Below are positions 33,997 through 43,540 of a stretch of DNA of 64,000 bases, in pieces (the first letter of the stretch is position 1; each line of letters starts with the position of its first letter). The notes beneath the pieces are model-generated. The model ran no database searches. It was not told where the DNA came from and saw only the letters and a list, made by a program, of their open reading frames with translations. Source of the DNA: Rhodospirillales bacterium (GTDB lineage: Bacteria > Pseudomonadota > Alphaproteobacteria > Rhodospirillales > Magnetospirillaceae). The stretch covers positions 248,001 to 312,000 of the forward strand of contig JACFNC010000003.1 of the NCBI GenBank assembly GCA_019455065.1, written 5' to 3'. Both the position numbers and the translations under genes were made by a program.

Positions 33997-36003
33997 TCAG
34001 AAGGTCAGCGCCCCCCGCACCATCAGCGTCCGGCCGGGTGCGGGATAGGCCAGATATGTGCCGGGCGTCGACGTGCTTGCGACGCCATAGGGGAAGTAGT
34101 CCTCGTCGAACAGGTTGGAGACGGTTGCCGACACGTTGAGGGGAGACAGTCTCAAGCCGGCCTTGATGTCCACCGTGGCATAGGACGGGATCTCCGGCTG
34201 TGTTCCCGCCTGATCGTTGATCAGACGCTGCTTGGACACGTAGTTGGCCTGGGTGGACAGGTAGACGATTTCCGTGGCCTGCCAGGTCGCGAACACGCTT
34301 GCCGTAATTGGAGCGGACAGCGGCACCTCGTTGCCGTTGAAAGGCCCGCTTTCGAACGTCGACCGCCGCAACCCCAGTGTGGCCCCCAGGTCGAGGTCGC
34401 TTCGGGGAGACCATCTGCCGTCCAGTTCGATCCCCAGACGGCGGGTCTTGTCGTAATTGGCGTTGGCCCCGAAGGGTCCGGCCGAGGGATCATAGGCGAT
34501 TTCGTCGCTCAGCCACATCGCATAGGCGGTGGCATCGAGCCTGAGGCCGCCCACCGCGTACGCTGCTCCGACCTCGACGTCCCAACTCGTCTGCGGGGCC
34601 AGCTCGAAGGGATTGCCGACCACGGCATTGCGTTCCTCGACGGTCGGCGTCCGGAAACTGCGACCCGCGCGCGTGCGCAGCGTCAGAGTCCGGGTTGCCC
34701 GCCAGGCAAGTCCCATGTCCGCCGCGGTCAGGACATCCCTCTCCTCGAAATCGGTCCCGGTATCGTCGGTGACGCGGTAGCGGAACCCGTGGAGGCGAAG
34801 GCCCGCCGAGGCGTCGACGGTGGGAGTCAGTGCCCAGGTGGCCTGCCCGTAACCGGCCAGACTGGTTTCGCGGGCCGCCGCCTGCGTGAAGAACGCGAAT
34901 GCGGGCATCGCCGTGTCGACGTCGAAATCGTGGTTGTAGAGGTCGACGCCGGCGAGGATGTCCAGCCGCCGGCCGAAAAAGCTGGTGGCCGTTTCGGCGC
35001 GGGGCGTGAGCGACAGGGTGTCCAGTTCCTGGTCCTGGAGGAAAGACATTCCGGGGGTGAACTGATAGTCGGTATGTTGCTTCTTGCGCCGCGCTCCGGC
35101 GTCGAGGATAAGCCGCGTGTCGCGGCCTATGTCGAGAACGGTGCCTGCCACGGCGGCCCATTCCCGGCGCGTGCCCTCATCGAAGGGCGTGCTGGTGCCT
35201 CGCCTGTCCGTGGCGAGTTCCGAGGTGGTCGGACCTACCCGCCGGCCGCCGGGTAGGCCGAGGGTCTGTTCGTCGTAGGAAAGTTGCAGGAAAACCTGAT
35301 TCCCGTCCCCATGGCGGCGCAGTTCCGTGAACAGCGTGTCCTGGTCGAGGTCGTTGTTGACCCGGTAACCGTCGCTGCGAATGCGGTTGGCAAAGGCGGT
35401 CAGGTCGTAGGCGCCCCGGCCCTGGCTGGCCGACAGCGAGGTCTGGCGGTACTCGTCGCTGCCCAGCGCCACCTCGGCCGTGCCGCGGAAACCGGGCTCG
35501 GGCCGCGAGCGGGTGACGATGTTCACCGCGCCGCCGACCGCGCCCTGGCCGTAGAGCACGGCTGCGCCGTTCCCGCGCATGACCTCGATACGTTCGATGT
35601 TTTCGACCGGAATGGCGGCGAAGTTGACGTTGGACAGGTCGATGTCGGTGAGGCGGCGACCGTTCAACAGGATCAACGTGTTGCGCGAGGCTGTTTCACC
35701 GAAGCCGCGGATGTCGATGGTGGCCCGGGCGGCGGCGTTGCCCGGATAAAGGTCTGTGACTTGGATGCCGGCTTCCCGGCGAAGAAGGTCGGGCAGGGAT
35801 TGCGCTGGGGAGCGTTCGATATCGCTCCGCTCGATGATGGTGGTGGAACTGCCGACCTGGGTCGTTTCGGACAACCGCGTGGCGGTGACGACCGTTTCCG
35901 GCGCCCGGGCCGGCACTGGTTGGTCCTGGGCCAAGCCTATTGCGGGCACTCCCAGGGCCAGGGAGAGGGAGGCAAGGGAAATCAGGGATGGAACTCTGCT
36001 CAT
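33997..36003 (-). CDS. btuB: TonB-dependent outer-membrane receptor, probably for cobalamin
   Basis: 668 residues from the ATG at 36003. A signal peptide ends near GLAQDQP. The TonB-box-like segment ETVVTATRL is followed by the plug domain (residues about 50-165, with IDIRGFGETASRNTLILLNG) and a beta-barrel ending in an aromatic residue (GALTF). The size suits BtuB-type receptors. The cobalamin riboswitch in its leader is the strongest evidence for the substrate. Confidence 0.9.
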   Translation of the reverse strand: MSRVPSLISLASLSLALGVPAIGLAQDQPVPARAPETVVTATRLSETTQVGSSTTIIERSDIERSPAQSLPDLLRREAGIQVTDLYPGNAAARATIDIRGFGETASRNTLILLNGRRLTDIDLSNVNFAAIPVENIERIEVMRGNGAAVLYGQGAVGGAVNIVTRSRPEPGFRGTAEVALGSDEYRQTSLSASQGRGAYDLTAFANRIRSDGYRVNNDLDQDTLFTELRRHGDGNQVFLQLSYDEQTLGLPGGRRVGPTTSELATDRRGTSTPFDEGTRREWAAVAGTVLDIGRDTRLILDAGARRKKQHTDYQFTPGMSFLQDQELDTLSLTPRAETATSFFGRRLDILAGVDLYNHDFDVDTAMPAFAFFTQAAARETSLAGYGQATWALTPTVDASAGLRLHGFRYRVTDDTGTDFEERDVLTAADMGLAWRATRTLTLRTRAGRSFRTPTVEERNAVVGNPFELAPQTSWDVEVGAAYAVGGLRLDATAYAMWLSDEIAYDPSAGPFGANANYDKTRRLGIELDGRWSPRSDLDLGATLGLRRSTFESGPFNGNEVPLSAPITASVFATWQATEIVYLSTQANYVSKQRLINDQAGTQPEIPSYATVDIKAGLRLSPLNVSATVSNLFDEDYFPYGVASTSTPGTYLAYPAPGRTLMVRGALTF

Positions 36004-36129
36004 GAAAAGACGACTCCGCCAAGCCGGGAACCAATAGGCCCGACCGCCGCCCATCGGGCGGCTCGTTACGTATCGTCAGCGCAAAACGGTAAGCCGTCCC
36101 GCCGGAGCACCCCGCCCGACGGTTGCGTG

Positions 36130-36292
36130 ACGCAGCGAAGCGACGGCAGGTCTCCTGACTCTCGGGTCGTCGCCTTGCCGTCCTGCCTTCCCAGTCACCC
36201 AGTGGCTTCGTCGGACGGCGGCTTGCCGATAACAGTTGCGGGGGCAGCCACGGAATAGGCGCCTGAAGAAGGCGCCGCACCGCGTTCCCTTT
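36130..36292 (-). promoter_or_regulatory. cobalamin riboswitch
   Basis: The minus strand carries the diagnostic elements in order: GGCTGCCCCCGCAACTGT, GCCACTGG, GGGAAGGC and the B12 box AGTCAGGAGACCTGCC (the complement of 36145-36160). It ends about 130 bases before the btuB start codon and should repress the operon when adenosylcobalamin is plentiful. Exact ends are approximate. Confidence 0.95.
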
Positions 36293-36473
36293 TCATTCCT
36301 CGAAGGAAACCGTCGCAGGAAGGACATTACTGAATGGACCTAGCCAAGACAAGGGGGCGGGCGAGGCACCTCTGGGGTGCGCCAGAGACGGTGGACGGCA
36401 CGGTTGCGAAAATCGGCACACTCGTGCCACATTTGACCGCCCACCCGGATCGGCGGCGGCGAGGAGGCCGGCG

Positions 36474-36923
36474 ATGTACGTTCTGCGCCTGGCGGCCACA
36501 CGGTTCGCTGCCTTCTGTGAGGCCGCCTATGGGGTCGTCGAGGCGGTGATGCATGGCCTGGAGCCGCTTGCGCGCCGCGTCGGTTACGACAGGCTGGAGC
36601 GGCCGATGGCCGCCGTCGAATCGGTGACCAAGGGACTGATCTTCGACTGCCGTATGTGCGGGCAGTGCATCCTATCGGATACGGGCATGACCTGTCCGAT
36701 GAACTGCCCCAAGAAGATGCGCAACGGGCCATGCGGAGGCGTGCGCCAGGACGGAGGCTGTGAGTTGGCCCCGACCATGCGCTGCGTGTGGATGGAGGCG
36801 TGGACGGGAAGCCGGCGGATGCGCAACAAGGCAGGTATCGCCAAGCCGCAGCCCCCGCTCGACAATCGGCGCTGGGGCCGGTCGGCCTGGATCGGGCATC
36901 TGCGGGAAAGGCGCGGCGAATGA
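36474..36923 (+). CDS. metV: MetV-like zinc/Fe-S partner of methylenetetrahydrofolate reductase
   Basis: 149 residues from the ATG at 36474, with GAGGAGG upstream. The Cys-rich block CRMCGQCILSDTGMTCPMNC followed by KKMRNGPCGG is the MTHFR_C (MetV) signature. In acetogens and some Proteobacteria MetV forms a complex with MetF and helps transfer electrons. It overlaps metF by 4 bases (ATGA), supporting a complex here as well. Confidence 0.9.
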   Translation: MYVLRLAATRFAAFCEAAYGVVEAVMHGLEPLARRVGYDRLERPMAAVESVTKGLIFDCRMCGQCILSDTGMTCPMNCPKKMRNGPCGGVRQDGGCELAPTMRCVWMEAWTGSRRMRNKAGIAKPQPPLDNRRWGRSAWIGHLRERRGE

Positions 36924-37858
36924 CGGCCGAAATATCCCCATTGTCCGGCGAAGGAAGCCGTTTCGCGCGGCTGCTCAGGTCCGGCAAGTTCGTGGTGACC
37001 GCGGAACTGGCGCCCCCGGATTCCGCCGATCCCGAAGACACCTACCGCCGTGCCGTGCTGCTGGCCGACGTAGTTGACGCCATCAACGCCACCGACGCGT
37101 CCGGCGCCAACTGCCACATGTCGAGCATGGGGGTCTGTGCCCTGCTCACGCGGGAAGGCTACGAGACCATCCTGCAAATTTCATGCAGGGACCGCAACCG
37201 CATCGCGATCCAAGGCGACGTCCTCGGGGCCGCCGCGATGGGCGTCGGCAACGTGCTCTGCCTGACCGGGGATGGCGTCAAGATCGGCGACCATCCGGAC
37301 GCGAAGCCGGTGTTCGACCTCGATTCCGTCAGCCTGCTCGAAGCGGTGCGCAAGATGAGGGACGAGGGCCGCTTCCTGTCCGGCCGCGTCATCGCGGCGC
37401 CCCCGCGCATGTTCCTCGGGGCGGCGGAGAACCCCTTTGCGCCACCCCTCGATTTCCGACCGATGCGGCTTGCCAAGAAGATCGCCGCAGGCGCCCAGTT
37501 CGTTCAAACCCAATACTGCTTCGACGTGCCGCGGCTGGTGGAATTCATGGACGCCGTTCGCCAACTCGGTCTGCATCAACGATGTTTCATCCTGATTGGC
37601 GTCGGGCCCCTGGCCTCGGCGCGGTCGGCGCGCTGGATCCGCTCCAACGTTCCGGGGGTGCATATTCCGGACCACGTCATCAAACGCCTGGAAGGGTCCG
37701 CGGACGAGCGGCGGGAGGGGCGCCGGATCTGCATCGAGATCATACAGCAAGTCCGTGAGATTCCGGGCATCGCCGGGATTCACGTCATGGCCTACCGGCA
37801 AGAGGGATGGGTGGCCGAGATTGTTCGGGAGGCCGGTCTGTGCGCTTCGCCGACGTAG
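36920..37858 (+). CDS. metF: methylenetetrahydrofolate reductase
   Basis: 312 residues from the ATG at 36920, overlapping metV. The TIM-barrel motifs are VVTAELAPPDSADPE, then NATDASGANCHMSS and VLCLTGDG, and QFVQTQYCFDVPRLVEF near the middle. It reduces methylene- to methyl-tetrahydrofolate with FAD. The MetV-coupled type does not need the C-terminal domain of eukaryotic enzymes. The following Fe-S gene overlaps its end. Confidence 0.9.
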   Translation: MTAEISPLSGEGSRFARLLRSGKFVVTAELAPPDSADPEDTYRRAVLLADVVDAINATDASGANCHMSSMGVCALLTREGYETILQISCRDRNRIAIQGDVLGAAAMGVGNVLCLTGDGVKIGDHPDAKPVFDLDSVSLLEAVRKMRDEGRFLSGRVIAAPPRMFLGAAENPFAPPLDFRPMRLAKKIAAGAQFVQTQYCFDVPRLVEFMDAVRQLGLHQRCFILIGVGPLASARSARWIRSNVPGVHIPDHVIKRLEGSADERREGRRICIEIIQQVREIPGIAGIHVMAYRQEGWVAEIVREAGLCASPT

Positions 37859-38517
37859 AAGGCGCGTTGCGGGAAGCCGGACTGGCGGCTCGGGGCGGGT
37901 TCGCCCCCGGCCCCGGCGACGACGTGCCCGACGTCGCCCCCGGGGTGGCGGCGAGGGCGGTCGTTCTGGTCGGCAACGCCGGTCCGGAAATGTGGGCGCG
38001 CTTCTCGCAAGAGCGCCGCGAGGAAAGCGACCCACTGGACCGCTGGACCGAGCGGGTGGTGACGCGACTGGCGGCGGCACTCGGCGCCCACGCGCTGTTT
38101 CCGTTCCAGCGCCCGTACTTTCCGTTCCAGCGGTGGGCGCGAAAAGCGGAAGCGTGTTACCCCTCGCCATTGGGGCTGCTCCTCCATTCCGAATACGGTC
38201 TGTGGCACGGATACCGCGCGGCATTGCTCTTCGCCCGCGCATTGGACCTTCCCGAAGCCGCTTCTCGGACACCGTCCGCATGCGAGAAATGCGCCGACCG
38301 TCCGTGCCTGTCGGCCTGTCCAGTCGGGGCATTCAGCGGCACCAGCTACGACGTGGGTCGTTGCGTCGCGCACCTGGTCGCCTCGCCGCGGGGTGATTGT
38401 GTCCTGGAGGGGTGTCGCGCAAGGCGGGCCTGCCCCGTCGGCGCGTCCTTTCGGTACGTCCCGGCGCAGGCCGAGTTCCACATGGCCGCCTTCATCCGCA
38501 ACCATGCCAAAGCGTGA
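37840..38517 (+). CDS. 4Fe-4S protein linked to MetF/MetV
   Basis: 225 residues from a GTG at 37840, inside the end of metF. The C-terminal third holds two cluster-like Cys sets: CEKCADRPCLSACP and, after a spacer, CVLEGCRARRACP. The N-terminal part (about residues 1-140) has no clear domain but contains ALFPFQRPYFPFQRW, reminiscent of Fe-S reductases of the QueG type. The overlap suggests it hands electrons to the MetF/MetV complex. This is inference. Confidence 0.65.
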   Translation: MRFADVEGALREAGLAARGGFAPGPGDDVPDVAPGVAARAVVLVGNAGPEMWARFSQERREESDPLDRWTERVVTRLAAALGAHALFPFQRPYFPFQRWARKAEACYPSPLGLLLHSEYGLWHGYRAALLFARALDLPEAASRTPSACEKCADRPCLSACPVGAFSGTSYDVGRCVAHLVASPRGDCVLEGCRARRACPVGASFRYVPAQAEFHMAAFIRNHAKA

Positions 38518-38520
38518 CGC

Positions 38521-40710
38521 TCAGGCCCTTCGCTTCGCCTCGCGACGGCGGGCGTGGAGGATGGGCTCGGTATAGCCGTTCGGCTGCTCGCGCCCCTTGA
38601 ACACCAGATCGCAAGCAGCCTGGAAGGCAACGCTGTTCTCATAATCGGGTGCCATCGGCCTATAGGCCGGGTCGCCCTGGTTCTGGCTGTCGACGGTGGT
38701 GGCCATGCGTTTCATGGTTTCCATCACCTGCTCGGCGGTGCAGACGCCGTGATGCAGCCAGTTGGCGATGTGCTGGCTGGAGATGCGCAGCGTCGCGCGG
38801 TCCTCCATCAGGCCGACGTCGTGGATGTCGGGCACCTTCGAGCAGCCGATACCCTGGTCGACCCAGCGCACGACGTATCCCAGAATGCCCTGCGCGTTGT
38901 TGTCCAGTTCGCGCCGGATGTCGTCGGGCGCCCAGTTGGGCCGGTCCGCGACCGGAATGGTCAGGATGTCGGACAGACTGGCGGGCGCTCTTTCCCTCAG
39001 TTCGCCCTGCCGCCGCGCCACGTCGACCTTGTGGTAATGGACGGCGTGCAGGGTGGCGGCGGTGGGCGAGGGGACCCAGGCCGTGTTGGCGCCGGCCTGG
39101 GGATGCGCGATCTTCGTCGCCAGCATGTCGGCCATGCGGTCTGGCATCGGCCACATGCCCTTGCCGATCTGCGCCCGCCCGGGGAGGCCGCAGGCCAGGC
39201 CGACATCGACGTTCCAATCTTCATAGGCCTTGATCCAGGCCGACCCCTTCATGTCGTTCTTGGGGATCATCGGCCCCGCTTCCATCGAGGTGTGGATTTC
39301 GTCCCCCGTGCGGTCGAGGAATCCGGTGTTGATGAACGCCACGCGCTCCTTCGCGGCGCGAATGCATTCCTTGAGGTTGACGGTGGTGCGGCGCTCCTCG
39401 TCCATGATGCCGATCTTGATGGTGTGCCTGGGCAGGTTCAGCACATCCTCGACGCGGGCGAAAAGGGCGTCTGAGAAGGCAACCTCCTCGGGGCCGTGCA
39501 TCTTCGGTTTGACGATGTAGACGGACCCCGCGCGGCTGTTGCGGAAAGCGCCCGTGCCGCGCAGGTCGTGGAGGGCGATGAGCGAGGTGACGACGGCATC
39601 AAGAATACCCTCCGGCGCCTCCGCGCCGTCAGCCAACAGCACGGCGTCGCTGGTCATCAGGTGTCCGACGTTGCGCACCAGCATCAGGCTGCGGCCCGGC
39701 AGAGTGAGTGCGCCGCCTTCGGGCGTAAGGTAGCGGCGGTCACCGTTGAGGCGCCGTTCGATCGAGGAACCTCCCTTGGGGAACGAGGCGGCAAGGTCGC
39801 CCTTCATCAGCCCCAGCCAGTTCCGGTAGGCCGCCACCTTGTCCTCCGCGTCCACCGCCGCGATCGAATCCTCGAAGTCGATGATAGTCGTTACGGCCGC
39901 CTCCATGACCAAATCGCGCACGCCGGCGGCGTCGGCCGCCCCGATCGGGTGGTTCCGGTCGATCGCGATCTCTACGTGCAGGCCGTGGTGGCGAAGGAGG
40001 ACGGCGGAGGGAGAGGACGGGTCTCCGCGGTATCCCGCGAGCTTTGCCGGATCGGCCAGCGCCGTCTGGGTCCCGCCGGACAGCGTGACGGCCAGCGTGC
40101 CATGGTGAATGGCGTAGGCTTGGGCGTCGCGATGCGAGCCGGTGGCCAGGGGCGCGATCTCGTCCAGCATCTCGCGGGCGAAGGCGATCACCCGTTCCCC
40201 ACGTGCAGGGTTGTAGCTCCGGCTCCGTTCGGCACCGTCGCTCTCGGGAATGGCATCGGTCCCGTAGAGCGCGTCGTAGAGGCTGCCCCACCGCGCGTTC
40301 GCGGCGTTCAGGGCGTAACGGGCGTTGGTGACGGGGACGACGAGTTGCGGCCCCGCGATGGCGGCGATTTCGGTATCAATGTTGTCGGTGGCGATCGAGA
40401 AGGCGGGGCCTTCCGGTGTGAGATAGCCGATATCCCGCAGGAACGCGGTATAGGCCTCCGGCTCGATCGGCCGGCCACGGCGCTCGCGATGCCACGCATC
40501 GATCGCCGCCTGAAGTTGGTCGCGGCGGGCAAGCAATTCGCGGTTGCGGGGCGTCAAATCTGACAGGATGGCTTCAAGCCCCGTCCACAAGCGCGCGGGT
40601 TCGATCGCCAGCCCCGGCAGCACCTCCGATTCGATGAAGTCGCGAAGCACGGCGGCGACGCGAAGCTTTCCCGTTTCGACATATCCGGCCACGGATCGCT
40701 CTCCGACCAT
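38521..40710 (-). CDS. glcB: malate synthase G
   Basis: 729 residues, as for other GlcB. Characteristic segments: [58 protein letters not shown] and [20 protein letters not shown]. It condenses glyoxylate and acetyl-CoA to malate in the glyoxylate bypass and in glycolate use. The convergent Fe-S gene ends 3 bases away. A hairpin covers the region just upstream of its start codon. Confidence 0.96.
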   Translation of the reverse strand: MVGERSVAGYVETGKLRVAAVLRDFIESEVLPGLAIEPARLWTGLEAILSDLTPRNRELLARRDQLQAAIDAWHRERRGRPIEPEAYTAFLRDIGYLTPEGPAFSIATDNIDTEIAAIAGPQLVVPVTNARYALNAANARWGSLYDALYGTDAIPESDGAERSRSYNPARGERVIAFAREMLDEIAPLATGSHRDAQAYAIHHGTLAVTLSGGTQTALADPAKLAGYRGDPSSPSAVLLRHHGLHVEIAIDRNHPIGAADAAGVRDLVMEAAVTTIIDFEDSIAAVDAEDKVAAYRNWLGLMKGDLAASFPKGGSSIERRLNGDRRYLTPEGGALTLPGRSLMLVRNVGHLMTSDAVLLADGAEAPEGILDAVVTSLIALHDLRGTGAFRNSRAGSVYIVKPKMHGPEEVAFSDALFARVEDVLNLPRHTIKIGIMDEERRTTVNLKECIRAAKERVAFINTGFLDRTGDEIHTSMEAGPMIPKNDMKGSAWIKAYEDWNVDVGLACGLPGRAQIGKGMWPMPDRMADMLATKIAHPQAGANTAWVPSPTAATLHAVHYHKVDVARRQGELRERAPASLSDILTIPVADRPNWAPDDIRRELDNNAQGILGYVVRWVDQGIGCSKVPDIHDVGLMEDRATLRISSQHIANWLHHGVCTAEQVMETMKRMATTVDSQNQGDPAYRPMAPDYENSVAFQAACDLVFKGREQPNGYTEPILHARRREAKRRA

Positions 40711-40714
40711 TCAT

Positions 40715-40735
40715 CACCCCATTCAGATTGGGGTG
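40715..40735 (-). promoter_or_regulatory. hairpin next to the glcB start codon
   Basis: On the minus strand CACCCCA and TGGGGTG form a 7-base stem with a 7-base loop. The 3' arm holds the only G-rich, Shine-Dalgarno-like bases, 4 bases from the ATG, so folding could block initiation. Confidence 0.35.
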
Positions 40736-40899
40736 TCCGCACGCCAAAGCCAGCTTCGGCCGATCGATCGTCACCTTCGGGATGGTGAGGCGCGCCGCGC
40801 GATCGAAGGGGGGCGGGGCCCGGGTGGTGAAATCCGGCGGGGTGAAGAACCGGGCCGCAAGCCCGTCTGTTCGTGGGTCAGTTTCATCAGGAGGCGCAG

Positions 40900-42123
40900 A
40901 TGGCTTTCAACCCGCTCTCGGAAAAGGGCATACCGATGGACCGGCAATTCCGCAATTGGTCGGAACTCGCCGGCGAACCCTACGACAAGGCGTCGGTGCA
41001 TCCCTATACCCGGTGCCGCATCATCACGATGAACGGCGTGGAGATCGAATCCATTCTCCACGGGCACCAATACGCCAGACACACCCCCGACCTCGACCTC
41101 AAGCGGCAACTCGCGGAAATCCGCCGCGTCGAGCAGCAGCAGCAGAAGGCTGTGAGCGGGCTGATCCCCGGCGAGGAGACCATTCTCGAAAACACCATCG
41201 GTTACGAGCAGGTGGCCGTCGATCTTACGGCCTGGGTGGCCCAGCAGGAGCCCGACGCCTATGCCAGGCAATGCTACGAGTTCGGTCTGCTCGAGGATTT
41301 CGACCATTTGTATCGCTACGCCAACCTTCTCGACCTTCTCGAGCACAAGAAGGCCGACGATCTCGTAGGGAAATACACAGAGATCATTCCCGGCCGCCCG
41401 ACCAAGCTCGAGCATCGCCACCCCTTCGACGACGTGCGCAAGCCGCTGGACCACAAGACGGCCGATCCCCTATCGCTGATGCATGCGCTGACGATTACGG
41501 CCGCCGAACAACAGACGATGAATTTCTACATGAACGTTGCGAACCGGCCGACCCACCCGGTCGCTCGAGCCCTCTACGTCGAGATCGGCATGATCGAGGA
41601 GCAGCACGTCACGCAATACGAGTCTCTGCTCGATCCGACCATGACCTGGGCACAGATGGAGGTCATGCATCACTATAACGAGTGCTACTTGTACTACTCC
41701 TTCCTCCAGCAGGAGGAGGACCCGCGGGTGCGGCAGATGTGGGATACCCACCTCGCCATGGAGATCGAGCATCTTAGGCTTGCCTGTGAATTGATGAAGA
41801 AGGTCGACCGCGCGGACCCGGCCGAGATGCTGCCGCAGGAGTTGCCGGAACCGGTGAAGTTCCAGGCCAACAAGGAGTTCGTGCGCAAGGTGCTGGGCGG
41901 CCAGATAACACTGACCGCCGACGGGACCGATTTCGTGCCCATGGACAAGCTGCCCGCCGATCATCGCTACAGCCGCTACCAGTCCGCCGTCCACGGCGGG
42001 GGAATGGTGCCGAGCGAAGCCGTCATCGAGGAGCACAAAAGCCGCCTCAACGAGGAATATCGCCTCAACACCGAGGGGCCCCATCCGGTCGAATGGCTGC
42101 GGCGCCAGCGCGCCGCCGAGTAG
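40900..42123 (+). CDS. ferritin-like (rubrerythrin-fold) protein of unknown function
   Basis: 407 residues from the ATG at 40900, with AGGAGG 7 bases upstream. A four-helix bundle with carboxylate/His pairs is suggested by EIGMIEEQHVTQYESLL and, about 55 residues later, HLAMEIEHLRLACELM. An earlier helix has TAAEQQTMNFYM. The spacing fits a di-iron centre. I do not recognise a named family. The gene stands alone, with a strong hairpin after it and ebo genes 200 bases downstream. Confidence 0.65.
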   Translation: MAFNPLSEKGIPMDRQFRNWSELAGEPYDKASVHPYTRCRIITMNGVEIESILHGHQYARHTPDLDLKRQLAEIRRVEQQQQKAVSGLIPGEETILENTIGYEQVAVDLTAWVAQQEPDAYARQCYEFGLLEDFDHLYRYANLLDLLEHKKADDLVGKYTEIIPGRPTKLEHRHPFDDVRKPLDHKTADPLSLMHALTITAAEQQTMNFYMNVANRPTHPVARALYVEIGMIEEQHVTQYESLLDPTMTWAQMEVMHHYNECYLYYSFLQQEEDPRVRQMWDTHLAMEIEHLRLACELMKKVDRADPAEMLPQELPEPVKFQANKEFVRKVLGGQITLTADGTDFVPMDKLPADHRYSRYQSAVHGGGMVPSEAVIEEHKSRLNEEYRLNTEGPHPVEWLRRQRAAE

Positions 42124-42132
42124 CATTCGATG

Positions 42133-42169
42133 GCATCGCCGGCGGATCCCGGAAAGCCGCCGGCGATGC
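42133..42169 (+). terminator. strong hairpin after the ferritin-like gene
   Basis: GCATCGCCGGCGG (42133-42145) and CCGCCGGCGATGC (42157-42169) form a perfect 13-base stem with an 11-base loop. No U-run follows, so it may be a terminator or a 3'-end protector. Confidence 0.5.
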
Positions 42170-42331
42170 TGCCCTGCCGATCGCCCTAGGTGTCATGCGT
42201 TGGGGGTGCGAACACCAATTCAAGCGGCTTGATCGGAAGCGCCCGCGGAGCGGCGGGATTAAGGCTTGAGCACAGCTTAAATACGCGGCTGCCCGGATTA
42301 GCTGACAACAGAGTAACGGTCGGAGGCAGCG

Positions 42332-43540
42332 GTGCGCGGGCGGGTTACGGAAGCGGATGCAGCGGACTCGCTCGGTGGCCCCTATGTACAGCGGTTCACG
42401 GTCGAATACGACTACCCGGTGTATTTCACCGAAGGCGTATTCCAGGCATCCAACCTCACGCTAAGGGAGGCATTGTCGCGTCGCGAGCCGGTCAGGGTGC
42501 AGAGGTTTCTGCCCGTCGTGGAACAGGCGCTTCTGCATCTGCGACCGGACCTCGCGGCGGCAATTCTCTCGTACGCAGACGCCCACGCCGAGGCCTTGGA
42601 ACTGGCATCGCCGCCGATTTCGCTGCCGGGAGGGGAAGGGGCGAAGAACGGTCAACGAGCGGTGCGGCGGTTGCAGCATCGGCTGCTCGAGCTGGGAATA
42701 GACCGGCATTCCAGCGTGGTCGCGATCGGCGGCGGGGCGCTGCTCGACATGGTGGGGTTCGTCGCGGCCACGGTTCACCGGGGCGTCCGGCTGATCCGCG
42801 TTCCGACCACCGTACTGGCGCAGGACGATTCGGGAATTGGCGTCAAGAACGGTGTGAACGCCTTCGGCATCAAGAATTTCCTCGGCACGTTCGCGCCCCC
42901 GTTCGCCGTGATCAATGATTTCGATCTGCTGGGGACATTGCCTGACCGGGATCGACGGGCGGGCTACGCCGAGGCGGTCAAGGTCGCCCTGATCAGGGAC
43001 GCCGCGTTCTTCTGCTGGCTGGAACAGGCCGCCGACCGCTTGGCCGCCTTCGAGCCGTCGGCGGTAACCTACCTCATCCGGCGCTGCGCCGAGCTTCACA
43101 TGCGACACATCGCCTTCGGCGGCGACCCGTTCGAGACCGGTAGCGCCCGCCCACTCGATTTCGGCCATTGGGCGGCGCACAAGCTGGAGAGCTTGTCTCG
43201 CCACGCCCTGCGCCACGGCGAGGCGGTGGCCATCGGGGTCGCGCTCGACAGCCGCTATTCGGCGCAGTGCGGTTTGCTGCCCGCCCACTGTGCTGAGCGC
43301 GTCTGCCGCTTGCTGGAACGCCTTGGCTTCCGTCTCTGGCACGCCGGGCTGGCCCGGCGCAACCGCGATGGGCGCCTCAAGATTTTTGATGGACTGCGGG
43401 AATTCCGGGAACACCTTGGCGGCGATCTGACCGTCACCATGCTGGCCGATATCGGCAAGGGAATGGAGGTGCATGCGGTGGATGAGGGCGGGATGGCGCG
43501 CGCCATCACCTGGCTGAACCATCGGGATGCCGCGCGATGA
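42332..43540 (+). CDS. eboD: EboD: 3-dehydroquinate-synthase-like sugar phosphate cyclase
   Basis: 402 residues from a GTG at 42332 with GGAGG upstream; about 40 longer than AroB. AroB-type motifs: VVAIGGGALLDMVGFVAAT, VPTTVLAQDDSGIGVKNGVN and KNFLGTFAPPFAVIND. Zinc ligands by position are Glu214 (GYAEAVK), His279 (DFGHWAAHKLE) and His295 (LRHGEAVAIG). The GVKNGVNAFGIKNFLG region differs from true dehydroquinate synthases and is typical of ebo cyclases. The first of five overlapping or adjacent ebo genes. The real substrate of EboD is not established. Confidence 0.88.
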   Translation: MRGRVTEADAADSLGGPYVQRFTVEYDYPVYFTEGVFQASNLTLREALSRREPVRVQRFLPVVEQALLHLRPDLAAAILSYADAHAEALELASPPISLPGGEGAKNGQRAVRRLQHRLLELGIDRHSSVVAIGGGALLDMVGFVAATVHRGVRLIRVPTTVLAQDDSGIGVKNGVNAFGIKNFLGTFAPPFAVINDFDLLGTLPDRDRRAGYAEAVKVALIRDAAFFCWLEQAADRLAAFEPSAVTYLIRRCAELHMRHIAFGGDPFETGSARPLDFGHWAAHKLESLSRHALRHGEAVAIGVALDSRYSAQCGLLPAHCAERVCRLLERLGFRLWHAGLARRNRDGRLKIFDGLREFREHLGGDLTVTMLADIGKGMEVHAVDEGGMARAITWLNHRDAAR

